Of a DNA stretch of 64,000 nucleotides, positions 18,697-28,290 are shown piece by piece. Source of the stretch: JAEXOD01 sp937930275. GTDB lineage: Bacteria; Bacteroidota; Ignavibacteria; Ignavibacteriales; Melioribacteraceae. Location: the NCBI GenBank assembly GCA_036733965.1, contig DAIMZL010000001.1, forward strand, positions 124,001-188,000, in the 5' to 3' direction. The notes under the pieces were generated by a model. The model was given only the letters and a program-made list of their open reading frames with translations. It made no database searches and was not told the DNA's origin. Every line of letters begins with the position of its first letter. The stretch's first letter is position 1. A program made the position numbers and the translations under genes.

Positions 18697-20196
18697 ATGA
18701 ACAAAAAGAGTTTGATAGGAACAATATCATTGTTGTTCGCCGGATTTATATTCGGTGCTGTGTTGGTAAGTGGTTTTGGTTGGGTTAAACCTGGTTATGC
18801 CGATGTTAAATTAGGTCTTGACGAACCCCCAATAAAAAATATAGATAAAACAGCTTTAGCTTTTAATAATGCATTCATTGATGTCGCAGAAAAAGTTACT
18901 CCATCTATTGTACAAATTGAAGTTGTCAGTAGAAGTAAAGAAACGGAAATACCTGAACAATTTAAATTTTTCTTTCCGTTTCATCCGGATACTCCTCAAG
19001 AGCAGATGGGAGGAGGCAGCGGTGTAATTATTTCAGATGACGGATATATATTAACAAATAACCATGTTGTTGAAAATGCAATTAACATAGAAGTACAATT
19101 ACATGACAAAAGAAAGTTTTCAGCAAAAGTAATCGGCACCGACCCGCTTACAGATTTAGCCGTAATACAGATTGAGACTAACGGTTTAGATGAAGCTTAT
19201 TTAGGTGATTCAGATAAGTTAAAAGTTGGTCAATGGGTAATGGCTATCGGAAACCCGTTATCATTGTCTTCTACCGTAACTGCAGGAATTGTTAGCGCAG
19301 TGGGAAGGAGCTTAAATCTTATTAAAGAAAGTTACGGAGTAGAAAATTTTATTCAAACAGATGCGGCAATTAATCCGGGGAATAGCGGAGGTGCTTTAGT
19401 AGATTTATCAGGAGCTGTTATAGGTATTAATACGGCAATTGCAACTAACGGAGTTACCGGAAGCTATATAGGTTACGGTTTTGCAATTCCTATAAATATA
19501 GCTAAAGCAGTTGCATCCGATTTGATTTCAAACGGAAAAGTATCAAGGGGATATATTGGTGTAAATATTTCGGAAGTTGATGCTGCAACTGCAAATGCGG
19601 TTGGTTTAGATAAACCTAAAGGAATTATGATTCAGGGAATAGTTAAAGACGGTGCTGCTGCAAAAGAAGATATAAAAACAGGTGATATAATATTAAAAGT
19701 TAATGATGTTGATGTTAACCAACCGAATGAATTGCAAGCTTATATAGCAAAAAAACGTGCCGGAGATGAAGTAAAATTGACACTATTTAGAGACGGTAAA
19801 GAAATTGAACGATATATTACTCTAAAAGCCCCTGATAAGGGAAAATCTGCTGATCCTATTAATATAAAATCAAGAGATAAGAGTGAAGAATCTAAACCCG
19901 GTAAAGAGATTACATTAGATGATGTAGGGCTGACTGTTAAAAATCCGACCGATAAAGAGTTAGAAGATTTTGGCGTAGATACCGGAGTTAAAATAACTGA
20001 CGTAAAGAAATTTAGCAAAGCTTTTAACCAAAATATTTTTAAAAATACGTTAATTCTTGAAGTTGATAGAAAGCCGATAAAAAATGTTAAAGAATTTGAA
20101 GAAATGTTAAGCAAGAAAAAAGGAAAATCTGTTTTATTAACAATTGCGTTAGATAAAGAAAATAACAGACTTGTAGGATTAGAGATACCTAATTAA
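18697..20196 (+). CDS. htrA: Do/HtrA-family periplasmic serine protease with two PDZ domains
   Basis: 499 residues. The N-terminal hydrophobic segment (about 5-27) is a signal peptide or anchor. The trypsin-like domain has the complete triad: His123 in TNNHVV, Asp153 in LTDLAV and Ser230 in NPGNSGGAL. The first PDZ (about 285-375, with SRGYIGVNI) is followed by a charged linker and a second PDZ-like domain (about 405-499). The protein is expected to degrade or refold misfolded envelope proteins. The ATG follows a GGAG site. A terminator follows the gene. Confidence 0.95.
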   Translation: MNKKSLIGTISLLFAGFIFGAVLVSGFGWVKPGYADVKLGLDEPPIKNIDKTALAFNNAFIDVAEKVTPSIVQIEVVSRSKETEIPEQFKFFFPFHPDTPQEQMGGGSGVIISDDGYILTNNHVVENAINIEVQLHDKRKFSAKVIGTDPLTDLAVIQIETNGLDEAYLGDSDKLKVGQWVMAIGNPLSLSSTVTAGIVSAVGRSLNLIKESYGVENFIQTDAAINPGNSGGALVDLSGAVIGINTAIATNGVTGSYIGYGFAIPINIAKAVASDLISNGKVSRGYIGVNISEVDAATANAVGLDKPKGIMIQGIVKDGAAAKEDIKTGDIILKVNDVDVNQPNELQAYIAKKRAGDEVKLTLFRDGKEIERYITLKAPDKGKSADPINIKSRDKSEESKPGKEITLDDVGLTVKNPTDKELEDFGVDTGVKITDVKKFSKAFNQNIFKNTLILEVDRKPIKNVKEFEEMLSKKKGKSVLLTIALDKENNRLVGLEIPN

Positions 20197-20225
20197 TATA
20201 AATAATTTGCTTTATTTGTATTTAT

Positions 20226-20263
20226 TCCTCCTCTGTAGTAAAATATAGGGGAGGATTTTTTTT
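20226..20263 (+). terminator. Intrinsic terminator after htrA
   Basis: Stem TCCTCCTC/GGGGAGGA (one G-T wobble) with a 14-base loop is followed by eight T residues. It lies in the 163-base space before aroC; nothing else recognisable is seen there. Confidence 0.85.
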
Positions 20264-20359
20264 ATAGAGCCTTATTTAATATTTTTTAATAAATATTTGG
20301 TAGCATTATAAAACAATTGTAAATTTATATTCATAATTTTTAATAAATATACAGAGACT

Positions 20360-21580
20360 ATGATAAGATTTTTAACTGCGGGTGAATCACACGGCAAAGG
20401 ATTAACAATAATTGTAGAAGGATTTCCTTCAAATCTGCCGTTTGATATTGATTTGATTAATCAAGAATTAAAAAGGCGCCAATCTGGTTACGGACGTGGA
20501 TTAAGAATGAAAATCGAAACAGATAAAATTGAATTATTATCGGGAGTTCGATTCGGAAAAACATTAGGCTCTCCTATTGCAATGTTCATCAAAAACTATG
20601 ATTGGGAAGCTTGGACCGAAAAGATGAATCAAGAACTTAATCCGGGAAATGTTGAAAAAATTAGTGTTCCGAGACCCGGTCATGCAGATTTAACAGGTAC
20701 TCAAAAGTATCGGTTTAATGATATAAGAAATTCGATTGAAAGGTCAAGTGCTCGTGAAACAGCTTCGCGAGTAGCAGCAGGAGCTGTTGCAAAATTGTTA
20801 TTAGATCAGTTTGATATTAAGGTGGGAAGTTTTGTTGAAAGTATCGGAGGTGAATATGCGAATCCGGAACTAATTAATAAGTTGTTTTCAAATGTACTAT
20901 TTAACGAATATGGAAATGCTGCTGAGTTATCTAAAAAAGCAGATTTAAGCGATGTAAGAGTTCTAAATACTTCTCATGAAAATGCAATTATCGAAAAGAT
21001 TAAAAAAGCAAAAAAACAAGGAGATACATTAGGAGGCACTTTTTTTGTTATTGCGACGGGAGTTCCTTACGGACTTGGAAGCTACATGCACTACGATAAG
21101 AGAATTGATACTGAAATTGCAGCTTCTATAATGTCAATAAATGCGGTTAAAGGTGTTGAAATAGGTGCCGCCTTATTAGCAGCTGAATCATTTGGTTCAG
21201 AATCACACGATGAAATTATTTTAAAAGATAATGAATTTTATAGAAAAACTAATAGAGCCGGAGGAATTGAAGGCGGTATAACAACAGGCTTGCCAATTAT
21301 AGTAAAAGGAATGATGAAGCCGATTGCAACTTTAATGTCTCCAATAAAATCAATTGATTTTAAAACTTTTAGCGAAGTTGAATCAAGAAGAGAACGAAGC
21401 GATTTTGTTGCTGTGCCGGCATGTGCCGTAATAGGAGAAGCTATGTTATCTTGGTCTTTAGCAAAATTCTTTCTCGATAAGTTTGGGGGTGATAGTTTAG
21501 AAGAAATTTCGGATAATTACTATAATTATTTAAGTAAGACAATAAAAATTATTGAAAGGAATTTTAAGTTTAATGATTAA
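20360..21580 (+). CDS. aroC: Chorismate synthase AroC
   Basis: 406 residues, slightly longer than usual. The N-terminal signature RFLTAGESHGKGL and the FMN/substrate motifs RRQSGYGRG, RPGHADLTGTQKY and SSARETASRVAAGA are present, along with RAGGIEGGI and the C-terminal SRRERSDFVAVPAC. It converts EPSP to chorismate at the end of the shikimate pathway using reduced FMN. No other aro gene is nearby. Confidence 0.96.
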   Translation: MIRFLTAGESHGKGLTIIVEGFPSNLPFDIDLINQELKRRQSGYGRGLRMKIETDKIELLSGVRFGKTLGSPIAMFIKNYDWEAWTEKMNQELNPGNVEKISVPRPGHADLTGTQKYRFNDIRNSIERSSARETASRVAAGAVAKLLLDQFDIKVGSFVESIGGEYANPELINKLFSNVLFNEYGNAAELSKKADLSDVRVLNTSHENAIIEKIKKAKKQGDTLGGTFFVIATGVPYGLGSYMHYDKRIDTEIAASIMSINAVKGVEIGAALLAAESFGSESHDEIILKDNEFYRKTNRAGGIEGGITTGLPIIVKGMMKPIATLMSPIKSIDFKTFSEVESRRERSDFVAVPACAVIGEAMLSWSLAKFFLDKFGGDSLEEISDNYYNYLSKTIKIIERNFKFND

Positions 21581-22220
21581 AATAGAAACTTTTGTGTTTA
21601 ATCCGTTTTCAGAAAATACTTATATAGTTTTTGATTCTGAAACTAAGGATGGTTTTGTTGTTGATCCGGGTTGTAGTGATAAACGTGAAGAAGAAGAGTT
21701 TGACAATTTTATTGTAGGAAATGATATAAAGCTGAAGTATTTATTTAACACTCACGGTCATATAGACCATATATTAGGTAATTTATATGTTAAAAATAAA
21801 TATTCTCCGGCTTTCTACTTTCCCCAAAAAGAATTGAATTTTTTCCATATAATGGCTAATGAAGCTTATAAATACGGGGTTAATTATAATATGCCGCCGT
21901 TACCAGATATGTTTTTTGATGAAAGTATTAAATTAAAGCTTGGAAATTCGTTGATTAATTTTATATCAACTCCCGGCCACTCTCCTGATGAGTACTGTAT
22001 TTTTCTTCCGAATGAAAAAATTTGTTTTTCGGGGGATGTGTTATTTAAAGAAAGTATCGGTAGGACTGACTTATGGGAAGGGGATTATCATAAATTAATA
22101 TTTTCAATTACTCAAAAATTATATACTTTACCTAAAGAAACAGTTGTATTTCCGGGACATGGTGACTGTACAACAATTGAATATGAATTAATGAATAATC
22201 CTTTCACTAAAAACGGTTGA
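21573..22220 (+). CDS. Metallo-beta-lactamase-fold hydrolase (glyoxalase II-like)
   Basis: 215 residues from ATG 21573, which overlaps the aroC stop region; MIKIETFVFNPFSENTY is the usual start of this family. An in-frame TTG at 21552 would add seven residues and is less likely. Metal-binding motifs are in order: NTHGHIDH, STPGHSPDE, SGDVLF and FPGHGDCT, consistent with a binuclear zinc or iron site. Family members hydrolyse glutathione or other low-molecular-weight thioesters; the substrate here is unknown. Confidence 0.9.
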   Translation: MIKIETFVFNPFSENTYIVFDSETKDGFVVDPGCSDKREEEEFDNFIVGNDIKLKYLFNTHGHIDHILGNLYVKNKYSPAFYFPQKELNFFHIMANEAYKYGVNYNMPPLPDMFFDESIKLKLGNSLINFISTPGHSPDEYCIFLPNEKICFSGDVLFKESIGRTDLWEGDYHKLIFSITQKLYTLPKETVVFPGHGDCTTIEYELMNNPFTKNG

Positions 22221-22272
22221 TTAAGACTATTTTTATTTGTAATTTATTTGTAAAATTTAATAAGGAGTTCTT

Positions 22273-22986
22273 TTGAAGAATAAGAGTGTTAATTATAAAC
22301 CATTTTTATTAGGTTCTGTTTTAATTTTAGTTTATTTTATCCTTTTTGATTTTATAATTCCTGCGAATAAAATATTTCCAAAGTTAAGTCTAATTTACGA
22401 ATCCGTTATAGAATTATTTTTACATTATAATTTGTTTACCGGAATAGCAATTACAACTTCGGTAATTTACATATCGTTAAGTATTGTTTTGATGCTTTTC
22501 CTCATGTTCAAGAATCTCACTTCTGTTTTATTTAAACTAAAATCATTTGTTAAAATTCCGTTTTTTATTTTTATACTGTTATTTGCTTTTTGGTTCGGAA
22601 CGGCAATTTGGGGAGAATTTATTTTTGCTTTTTTATTGATAGTTCTGCATTTATCATACAAAAGCAGTTCAAATTTAGATGATGAATCAAATAATTTTAT
22701 AGAGTTTGCAAAAATTAATAAGTTAAAGACCGGAACTATCGGAAAAATTAATTCTCACTTTATTAATGAAAGATTAATTGTTGAATTAAGGAAAACACAT
22801 TTTTATCTCTGGACTTTTATTATTATTTATGAGTTTATAAATAAAACAGGTGGGCTTGGATCAGTAATAGAAAATATTTATAACAATTATGATTTAGCCG
22901 GATTGTTTGCTTTATCTATAATTATTTATATATTGATATTCATAGGTGATTTTTTATATACATTGATAAAAAAACAAATTAAATGA
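22273..22986 (+). CDS. Diverged ABC-transporter permease-like membrane protein
   Basis: 237 residues with five or six membrane segments. The layout and the last third (TGGLGSVIENIYNNYDLAGLF, close to the loop after the EAA motif of NitT/TauT-type permeases) suggest an SsuC/TauC-like permease. The EAA coupling loop itself is poorly conserved (FAKINKLKTGTIGKINSHF). It starts at TTG after TAAGGAG. The ATPase gene follows immediately (zero spacing). No substrate-binding protein gene is nearby. The assignment rests on layout and the paired ATPase; the substrate is unknown. Confidence 0.65.
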   Translation: MKNKSVNYKPFLLGSVLILVYFILFDFIIPANKIFPKLSLIYESVIELFLHYNLFTGIAITTSVIYISLSIVLMLFLMFKNLTSVLFKLKSFVKIPFFIFILLFAFWFGTAIWGEFIFAFLLIVLHLSYKSSSNLDDESNNFIEFAKINKLKTGTIGKINSHFINERLIVELRKTHFYLWTFIIIYEFINKTGGLGSVIENIYNNYDLAGLFALSIIIYILIFIGDFLYTLIKKQIK

Positions 22987-23730
22987 TTGAGCAAAAATAT
23001 GACTGATAAATTAATTTTAAATGTAAATAATTTAAATATTGCCGAAGAAAATAATAGTACGGTTATTAAAGATTTAACTTTTAAAGTGGAAAAAAACAGT
23101 ATAACCACAATTTTTGCTCCTCTCGGAAGCGGCAAAACAACTTCGCTAAAAATAATTAATGAAAATAGATATTCTAAAAATATTCAGTTTTTTGGGAAAA
23201 GGTCGTTTTATATACCTCAGCATTCAATTATTCCAAATAATTTGACTGTAAAAAATGTGATAAAACTTTATACTGATGAAGTTCACGATAAAAAAGTTAA
23301 AACTATACTGAATTTAGTCGGTTTAGAGGGATATGAAAATCATGTACCTAATTTAGAGAGCAAAGGCTTTTTATTCAGAATTGCTTTAGCTGTTGGGTTA
23401 ATTTTGAATGCAGATATGTTTTTATTAGATGATGTATTCTTAAAAATGAAAAATTTAACAAAAATTGAAATATTTAATTTATTATTGAATCTAAAAAAAA
23501 GAATTGACATCACATTTCTAATAGCGTCTTCAAATTATACTGATTCAATACTTGTTTCTGATAAAATTGTATTTGCGAAAGGGAATCCTTTTGAAAAACT
23601 TTTTGAAGAGAAAATTGAACTAAAGGACGAAAATGTTCAGTTAAGGTTACAGTCAGAATTATTTCTAAAAATAAAAGACGACTTAAATAAAAAACTATCT
23701 GATTACAATCTACGAGATTTTGTGTTATGA
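22987..23730 (+). CDS. ABC ATPase with degenerate catalytic motifs
   Basis: 247 residues from TTG 22987; ATG 22999 would remove four residues. Walker A is intact (APLGSGKTT), and a Q-loop glutamine is present (FYIPQHS). The signature is not LSGGQ but LESKGFLFRIALA. Walker B reads MFLLDDV, with Asp where the catalytic Glu is expected. The switch histidine appears to be missing (FLIASSN). ATP binding is therefore likely, while normal hydrolysis is doubtful. The last 60 residues are a charged tail. It overlaps the carboxylase gene by four bases (ATGA). Confidence 0.72.
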   Translation: MSKNMTDKLILNVNNLNIAEENNSTVIKDLTFKVEKNSITTIFAPLGSGKTTSLKIINENRYSKNIQFFGKRSFYIPQHSIIPNNLTVKNVIKLYTDEVHDKKVKTILNLVGLEGYENHVPNLESKGFLFRIALAVGLILNADMFLLDDVFLKMKNLTKIEIFNLLLNLKKRIDITFLIASSNYTDSILVSDKIVFAKGNPFEKLFEEKIELKDENVQLRLQSELFLKIKDDLNKKLSDYNLRDFVL

Positions 23731-25271
23731 AAGAAAAAATAGAAAATTTAATTAAAAAACGAATTGAAGCACAAAAGGGGGGCGGAGACGATAAAATAAC
23801 ACAACAACACGCAAAGGGAAAGTTAACAGCACGAGAACGAATTTTATTACTTGTTGATGAAGGTAGTTTTGAAGAAACTGATATTTTTGTTAAGCATAGA
23901 GGTACTGATTTTGGAATAGAAAAACAAAAAATTGCCGGTGACGGTGTAATTACCGGTTTTGCAAAAATCGGCGGAAGACCTGTAGGTATATTTAGTCAGG
24001 ATTTTACGGTTTTTGGCGGATCGTTATCAGAAACACACGCAAAAAAAATATCAAAGGTCATGGATACCTGTATGAAAGTAGGAATTCCAATAATAGGATT
24101 AAATGATTCCGGCGGTGCAAGAATACAGGAAGGAGTTCTTAGTTTAGGAGGTTATGCAGATATCTTTTTAAGAAATACGCTTGCAAGTGGTGTAATTCCG
24201 CAAATTTCGGCTATTTTAGGTACTTGCGCAGGGGGAGCAGTTTATAGTCCTGCTATAACAGATTTTGTGTTTATGGTAAAACATACTTCTCATATGTTTG
24301 TAACCGGACCAAATGTTGTAAAGACGGTTACGCACGAAGATGTTAGTTTTGAAGATTTAGGCGGAGCAGAAACTCATGCTACAAAAAGTGGTGTAGCTCA
24401 TTTTACGTTTGAGAGCGAGTTAGAAGTATTTGAAAATATTAGAAAATTATTTTCATATTTGCCCTTAAATTGGAAAGATATTACACTGGAAAAGAATTTT
24501 GATTTTTCACAAAATTTATCTGTTCCTAAATTAGATACAATTTTACCTGATAATCCGGCAAAGCCTTATGATATGCATGATATTATAAGTTTACTTTCGG
24601 ATAATCAAGAATTTTTAGAAGTACATGCAAATTATGCTCAAAATATTATAACCGGTTTTGCAAGAGTCGGAGGAATGTCAATTGGTATTATAGCAAATCA
24701 ACCGGCTATTTTGGCGGGAGTGTTGGATATAAACGCATCAAATAAAGGAGCAAGATTTGTTCGTTTTTGTGATGCATTTAACATACCGCTATTAGTATTA
24801 GAAGATGTGCCGGGATTTTTACCGGGTACTGAACAAGAATGGAACGGTATAATACGGCATGGTGCAAAACTTTTATTTGCATTTTGTGAAGCAACAGTAC
24901 CCAAAGTAACTGTTATTGTCAGAAAAGCATACGGAGGTGCTTACGATGTTATGAACTCAAAGCACATAAGGGGTGATTTCAATTTTGCCTGGCCTACCGC
25001 GGAAATAGCAGTAATGGGGCCAAAAGGGGCGGTTGAAATTATCTTTAAAAAAGATATTGCAACTTCTGAAAATCCTATTGAAAAAACAAATGCATTGGTA
25101 AATGAATATGTAGATAAGTTTGCAAATCCGTTTGTTGCTGCCGAACATGGTTTTATTGATGATGTTATTATTCCGAGTGAAACAAGATTGCGGATTATTA
25201 ATGCTTTTCAATTATTGAAGACAAAAGTTGATAAAAACCCAAAGAAAAAACATAATAACATACCTTTATAG
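23727..25271 (+). CDS. Acyl-CoA (propionyl-CoA) carboxylase beta subunit / methylmalonyl-CoA decarboxylase alpha subunit
   Basis: 514 residues, the usual length for the biotin-dependent carboxyltransferase subunit. Motifs of the two crotonase-like halves are present: QDFTVFGGSLSETHAKK, GLNDSGGARIQEGV and GTCAGGAVYSPA in the first; LVLEDVPGFLPGTEQE, RKAYGGAYDVM and WPTAEIAVMGPKGA in the second. It transfers carboxyl between biotin and propionyl-CoA, or works in reverse in a sodium-pumping decarboxylase. No biotin carboxylase, biotin carrier or membrane decarboxylase subunit is in the window, so direction and partner are open. Confidence 0.93.
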   Translation: MKEKIENLIKKRIEAQKGGGDDKITQQHAKGKLTARERILLLVDEGSFEETDIFVKHRGTDFGIEKQKIAGDGVITGFAKIGGRPVGIFSQDFTVFGGSLSETHAKKISKVMDTCMKVGIPIIGLNDSGGARIQEGVLSLGGYADIFLRNTLASGVIPQISAILGTCAGGAVYSPAITDFVFMVKHTSHMFVTGPNVVKTVTHEDVSFEDLGGAETHATKSGVAHFTFESELEVFENIRKLFSYLPLNWKDITLEKNFDFSQNLSVPKLDTILPDNPAKPYDMHDIISLLSDNQEFLEVHANYAQNIITGFARVGGMSIGIIANQPAILAGVLDINASNKGARFVRFCDAFNIPLLVLEDVPGFLPGTEQEWNGIIRHGAKLLFAFCEATVPKVTVIVRKAYGGAYDVMNSKHIRGDFNFAWPTAEIAVMGPKGAVEIIFKKDIATSENPIEKTNALVNEYVDKFANPFVAAEHGFIDDVIIPSETRLRIINAFQLLKTKVDKNPKKKHNNIPL

Positions 25272-25274
25272 AAT

Positions 25275-25299
25275 AAATATTAACGCTCGTTAATATTTT
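25275..25299 (+). terminator. Weak hairpin after the carboxylase gene
   Basis: Perfect ten-base AT-rich stem AAATATTAAC/GTTAATATTT with loop GCTC. The T-run is very short, so termination efficiency is uncertain. The remaining 120 bases before the next gene are AT-rich and hold no clear motif. Confidence 0.45.
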
Positions 25300-25420
25300 G
25301 AAGGTAAAAAATTAGCAAATTTTCATTTTTTTTTAATAATAATAATTCAATTTGTTGATTTTTGTGATATATATCAATACTTTGCAATGTTGTTTTTGTT
25401 AAATTCGGAGAAAAAAATTA

Positions 25421-28162
25421 ATGCAAAAAACCAGACTGTTAATTTTTGTTATGCTATCTTTAATTATTTCGTCGTGCGGAATATTTAAAACAGCACAACA
25501 AACTGAAAATCAACAGGTTACAAAGGAAGGGGCAGAAATTAATAACGAACCGACAGATATTGTTAACGAGCATTTAGAAGAGGCTCGTCAGTATTATGTT
25601 GATGCTTTGAAATCAAAAAAATCAGGTGATGCAGTAGAAGCTTTCAGTAATTTTGAAGCTGCTTTATCAATTGTTAATAAATTAAGTTATTTTCCGGATA
25701 TAGACCAAAACGAAGCATATATTGAGCTGCAGTCTGCTATTGTTGATGACTATAAAGCTTACGTTGATTTATTTGATGAGTTACCGGAAAATATATCTGT
25801 TTCGGCATTGGAAGAATGGCTAAGTAAAAAATTGCCGGATTTAGCTGATAATATGTATTTAGAAACTGAGACAAAAGTATCCAGTACTATTGTTGTGGGT
25901 GAGTTTCCTTTGCAAATAAACCCTTATGTTGAAAAATATATTGAGTATTTTACAGGCACCGGACGTAAACATATTAATAGATGGTTAGGAAGATCAGGGA
26001 AGTTTTTCCCAATGATGGCTAAAATATTTCAGGAAGAAAAAGTTCCGCAACAACTGCTTTACTTAAGCATGATTGAAAGCGGCTTAAATCCGACAGCTCG
26101 TTCTTGGGCTAAAGCAGTAGGTTTATGGCAATTTATTCGTGAAACAGGCGAAAGATATGGTTTGGACGTAAATTTTTATTATGACGAACGTATGGATCCT
26201 GAAAAAGCAACAAGAGCAGCTGCACAACATTTAAGAGATTTATACTATAGTTTGGGTGATTGGTATTTAGCTTTAGCTGCATATAATTGCGGTGAAGGGA
26301 ATGTAACCCGTGCTATTAATAGAGCCGGAGCTACCGATTATTGGTCATTAATGCCGTATTTACCCAAAGAAACCCGTAATTATGTTCCTCAATATATTGC
26401 TGTTACATTAATTGCAAGTCGTCCGGAAATGTATGGATTTACTGAGCTTGTTTACGAAAATCCGATAGAGTTTAAGACTCATCCGATTAACGAGGCAATA
26501 GACTTGGCAGTTTTATCGAAATGTGCAGGATTAAGTGTTGAAAGTTTAAGAGAATTAAATCCTGAGTTAACTCAAAATTGTACTCCTCCCGGAGTACCCG
26601 GCGGGTATTTACTTAAAATTCCATCAAAATCATATGATGCTTTTGCAACAAACTTAAAGAATATACCTGATGATTTAAAGCAGAATTTTGTGTTACATGA
26701 AGTTAAAAAAGGTGAGACATTAAATTCAATTGCAAATAAATACAACGTAAACAAAAATAGACTTGCAAAGTTAAATAATGTTTCAATTAAAACTAAATTA
26801 TATCCGGGAATAAACCTAAAAATTCCTATACAGACTATTTCTGAGAGTGATCTTGTAATTAATACCGATAATATGCCCGCAGAAGATGAAATTTTTACAT
26901 CCTCCGTAAAAGTTGCTCCTTACGAAGTAAAATTGGATAATGTTGATAGCACTGATTATTTTGCAATTTATTCCAAAATGAATGACGGTGATTCTTTAAT
27001 TATTCCGGAAGGGAAAGAAGTTGTAACATATACTGTTAAAAAAGATGATGCATTAACCGATATTGCCCAATTATTTCAGGTAAGAATTGCCGATTTACGT
27101 AATTGGAACAATATTTCTTATACAACCAGTATAAAAGTTGGTCAAACTCTTAATATATATGTACCGGCTGATAAAAAAGAGCATTTTGCAAAATTAGATT
27201 CATTAAAAGCGAGTAAGATATCAGAGAATTTAGTTCAAAACGGCAACTGGTTAAGGCATAAGATTAAAAGTGGTGAAACATTAGCAAATATTGCAGATAA
27301 ATATAACGTTAAAGTTACACAAATTAAAAAATGGAATTCGTTAAGAGGCGATAAATTAATTGTTGGTAATAACTTAAAAATTTTCTTAGGTAACTCGGGT
27401 GATGAAGAGGTTAATAGAAATATTAAAATCACTCAAACAACAACTAAATATAAAGTTAAACGCGGTGAAAGCTTAAGCACAATTGCCGATAAATTTGATG
27501 TAACTATAGCTCAAATTAGAAGTTGGAATAATTTAAGAAGTAACAAAATAGCAGCCGGTCAAATACTTAACATAAAAAATTCGGATGCTCTTACTTCATT
27601 GGGCGATAATAATTCAAAAAAACTGGTTAATGCAAATTCCTACACTATTAAAAAAGGGGATACAATAGAAGAGATAGCCCAAAAAAATAATGTTAGTGTA
27701 GAAGATATCAAAAAATGGAATAATTTAACTACCGATAAAATTAATGCCGGAGAAACTCTTTCATTATTACCTAATAATAAAAAGGTAAAAGATAAATCTA
27801 TCGAAAAAATAACTAATTCTGCATCTTCATATGTTGTAAAAAAAGGAGATTCAATCGGTAAAATTGCAGCTAAATTCAACGTTTCCATAAAAGATATTCA
27901 AAATTGGAATAACTTAACCGGCACAAAAATTTCGGTAGGTCAAGAATTAGTTGTATCCGGTAACACTGTTAAAAGTGATAGTTCTAAATCAAAGAATAAA
28001 AAGACAACTAAAGTTACTACTAATACGCATACTGTTAAAAGTGGTGAATCATTATGGATTATTGCAAAAAAATATTCTGTTTCCGTAAATGATCTTAAGT
28101 CAGTAAATAATTTAAAAAGCGAAAAAGTTTCAATAGGACAAAAAATACAAATACCAAACTAA
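25421..28162 (+). CDS. MltD-like lipoprotein lytic transglycosylase with seven LysM repeats
   Basis: 913 residues. A lipoprotein signal (LIISSC, Cys at about residue 19) suggests membrane anchoring. The SLT domain lies around residues 205-335, with the catalytic Glu219 in SMIESGLNP, then AVGLWQFI and LALAAYNCGEGNV. Seven LysM repeats run from about residue 425 to the end; each starts with a YxVKKGET-like strand and contains WNNL. The enzyme should cleave peptidoglycan glycan strands to 1,6-anhydro products. The usual MltD has one to four LysM repeats, so this carries an extended wall-binding array. The start ATG follows CGGAGAAAAAA. Confidence 0.94.
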   Translation: MQKTRLLIFVMLSLIISSCGIFKTAQQTENQQVTKEGAEINNEPTDIVNEHLEEARQYYVDALKSKKSGDAVEAFSNFEAALSIVNKLSYFPDIDQNEAYIELQSAIVDDYKAYVDLFDELPENISVSALEEWLSKKLPDLADNMYLETETKVSSTIVVGEFPLQINPYVEKYIEYFTGTGRKHINRWLGRSGKFFPMMAKIFQEEKVPQQLLYLSMIESGLNPTARSWAKAVGLWQFIRETGERYGLDVNFYYDERMDPEKATRAAAQHLRDLYYSLGDWYLALAAYNCGEGNVTRAINRAGATDYWSLMPYLPKETRNYVPQYIAVTLIASRPEMYGFTELVYENPIEFKTHPINEAIDLAVLSKCAGLSVESLRELNPELTQNCTPPGVPGGYLLKIPSKSYDAFATNLKNIPDDLKQNFVLHEVKKGETLNSIANKYNVNKNRLAKLNNVSIKTKLYPGINLKIPIQTISESDLVINTDNMPAEDEIFTSSVKVAPYEVKLDNVDSTDYFAIYSKMNDGDSLIIPEGKEVVTYTVKKDDALTDIAQLFQVRIADLRNWNNISYTTSIKVGQTLNIYVPADKKEHFAKLDSLKASKISENLVQNGNWLRHKIKSGETLANIADKYNVKVTQIKKWNSLRGDKLIVGNNLKIFLGNSGDEEVNRNIKITQTTTKYKVKRGESLSTIADKFDVTIAQIRSWNNLRSNKIAAGQILNIKNSDALTSLGDNNSKKLVNANSYTIKKGDTIEEIAQKNNVSVEDIKKWNNLTTDKINAGETLSLLPNNKKVKDKSIEKITNSASSYVVKKGDSIGKIAAKFNVSIKDIQNWNNLTGTKISVGQELVVSGNTVKSDSSKSKNKKTTKVTTNTHTVKSGESLWIIAKKYSVSVNDLKSVNNLKSEKVSIGQKIQIPN

Positions 28163-28184
28163 TTAAACAGTAAAAACATTAGCC

Positions 28185-28270
28185 GTTAGGGGTGCTCTCT
28201 CCTATACTACAAGGAGTTTGCTGAGAACATACCCTTTAACCTGATCCGGATAATACCGGCGTAGGAAAAC
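28185..28270 (+). promoter_or_regulatory. TPP (thiamine pyrophosphate) riboswitch aptamer
   Basis: The conserved THI-box elements are in the correct order: GGGGTGC near 28189, a short variable stem CTCC/GGAG, TTGCTGAGA, ACCCTTTAACCTGATCCGGA, TAATACCGGCGTAGGAAAA. A short P1 can form between GTT 28185-28187 and AAC 28268-28270. It sits in front of a TonB receptor, thiamine pyrophosphokinase and symporter operon and is followed by a terminator, so it should switch transcription off when TPP is abundant. Confidence 0.97.
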
Positions 28271-28290
28271 AGAGCAGGAATAAATTTAGT

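Noticed and set aside
26700..28150. Tandem DNA repeat array
   Set aside because: The periodicity reflects the LysM domains in the coding sequence; the nucleotide copies are diverged and not a CRISPR or satellite.
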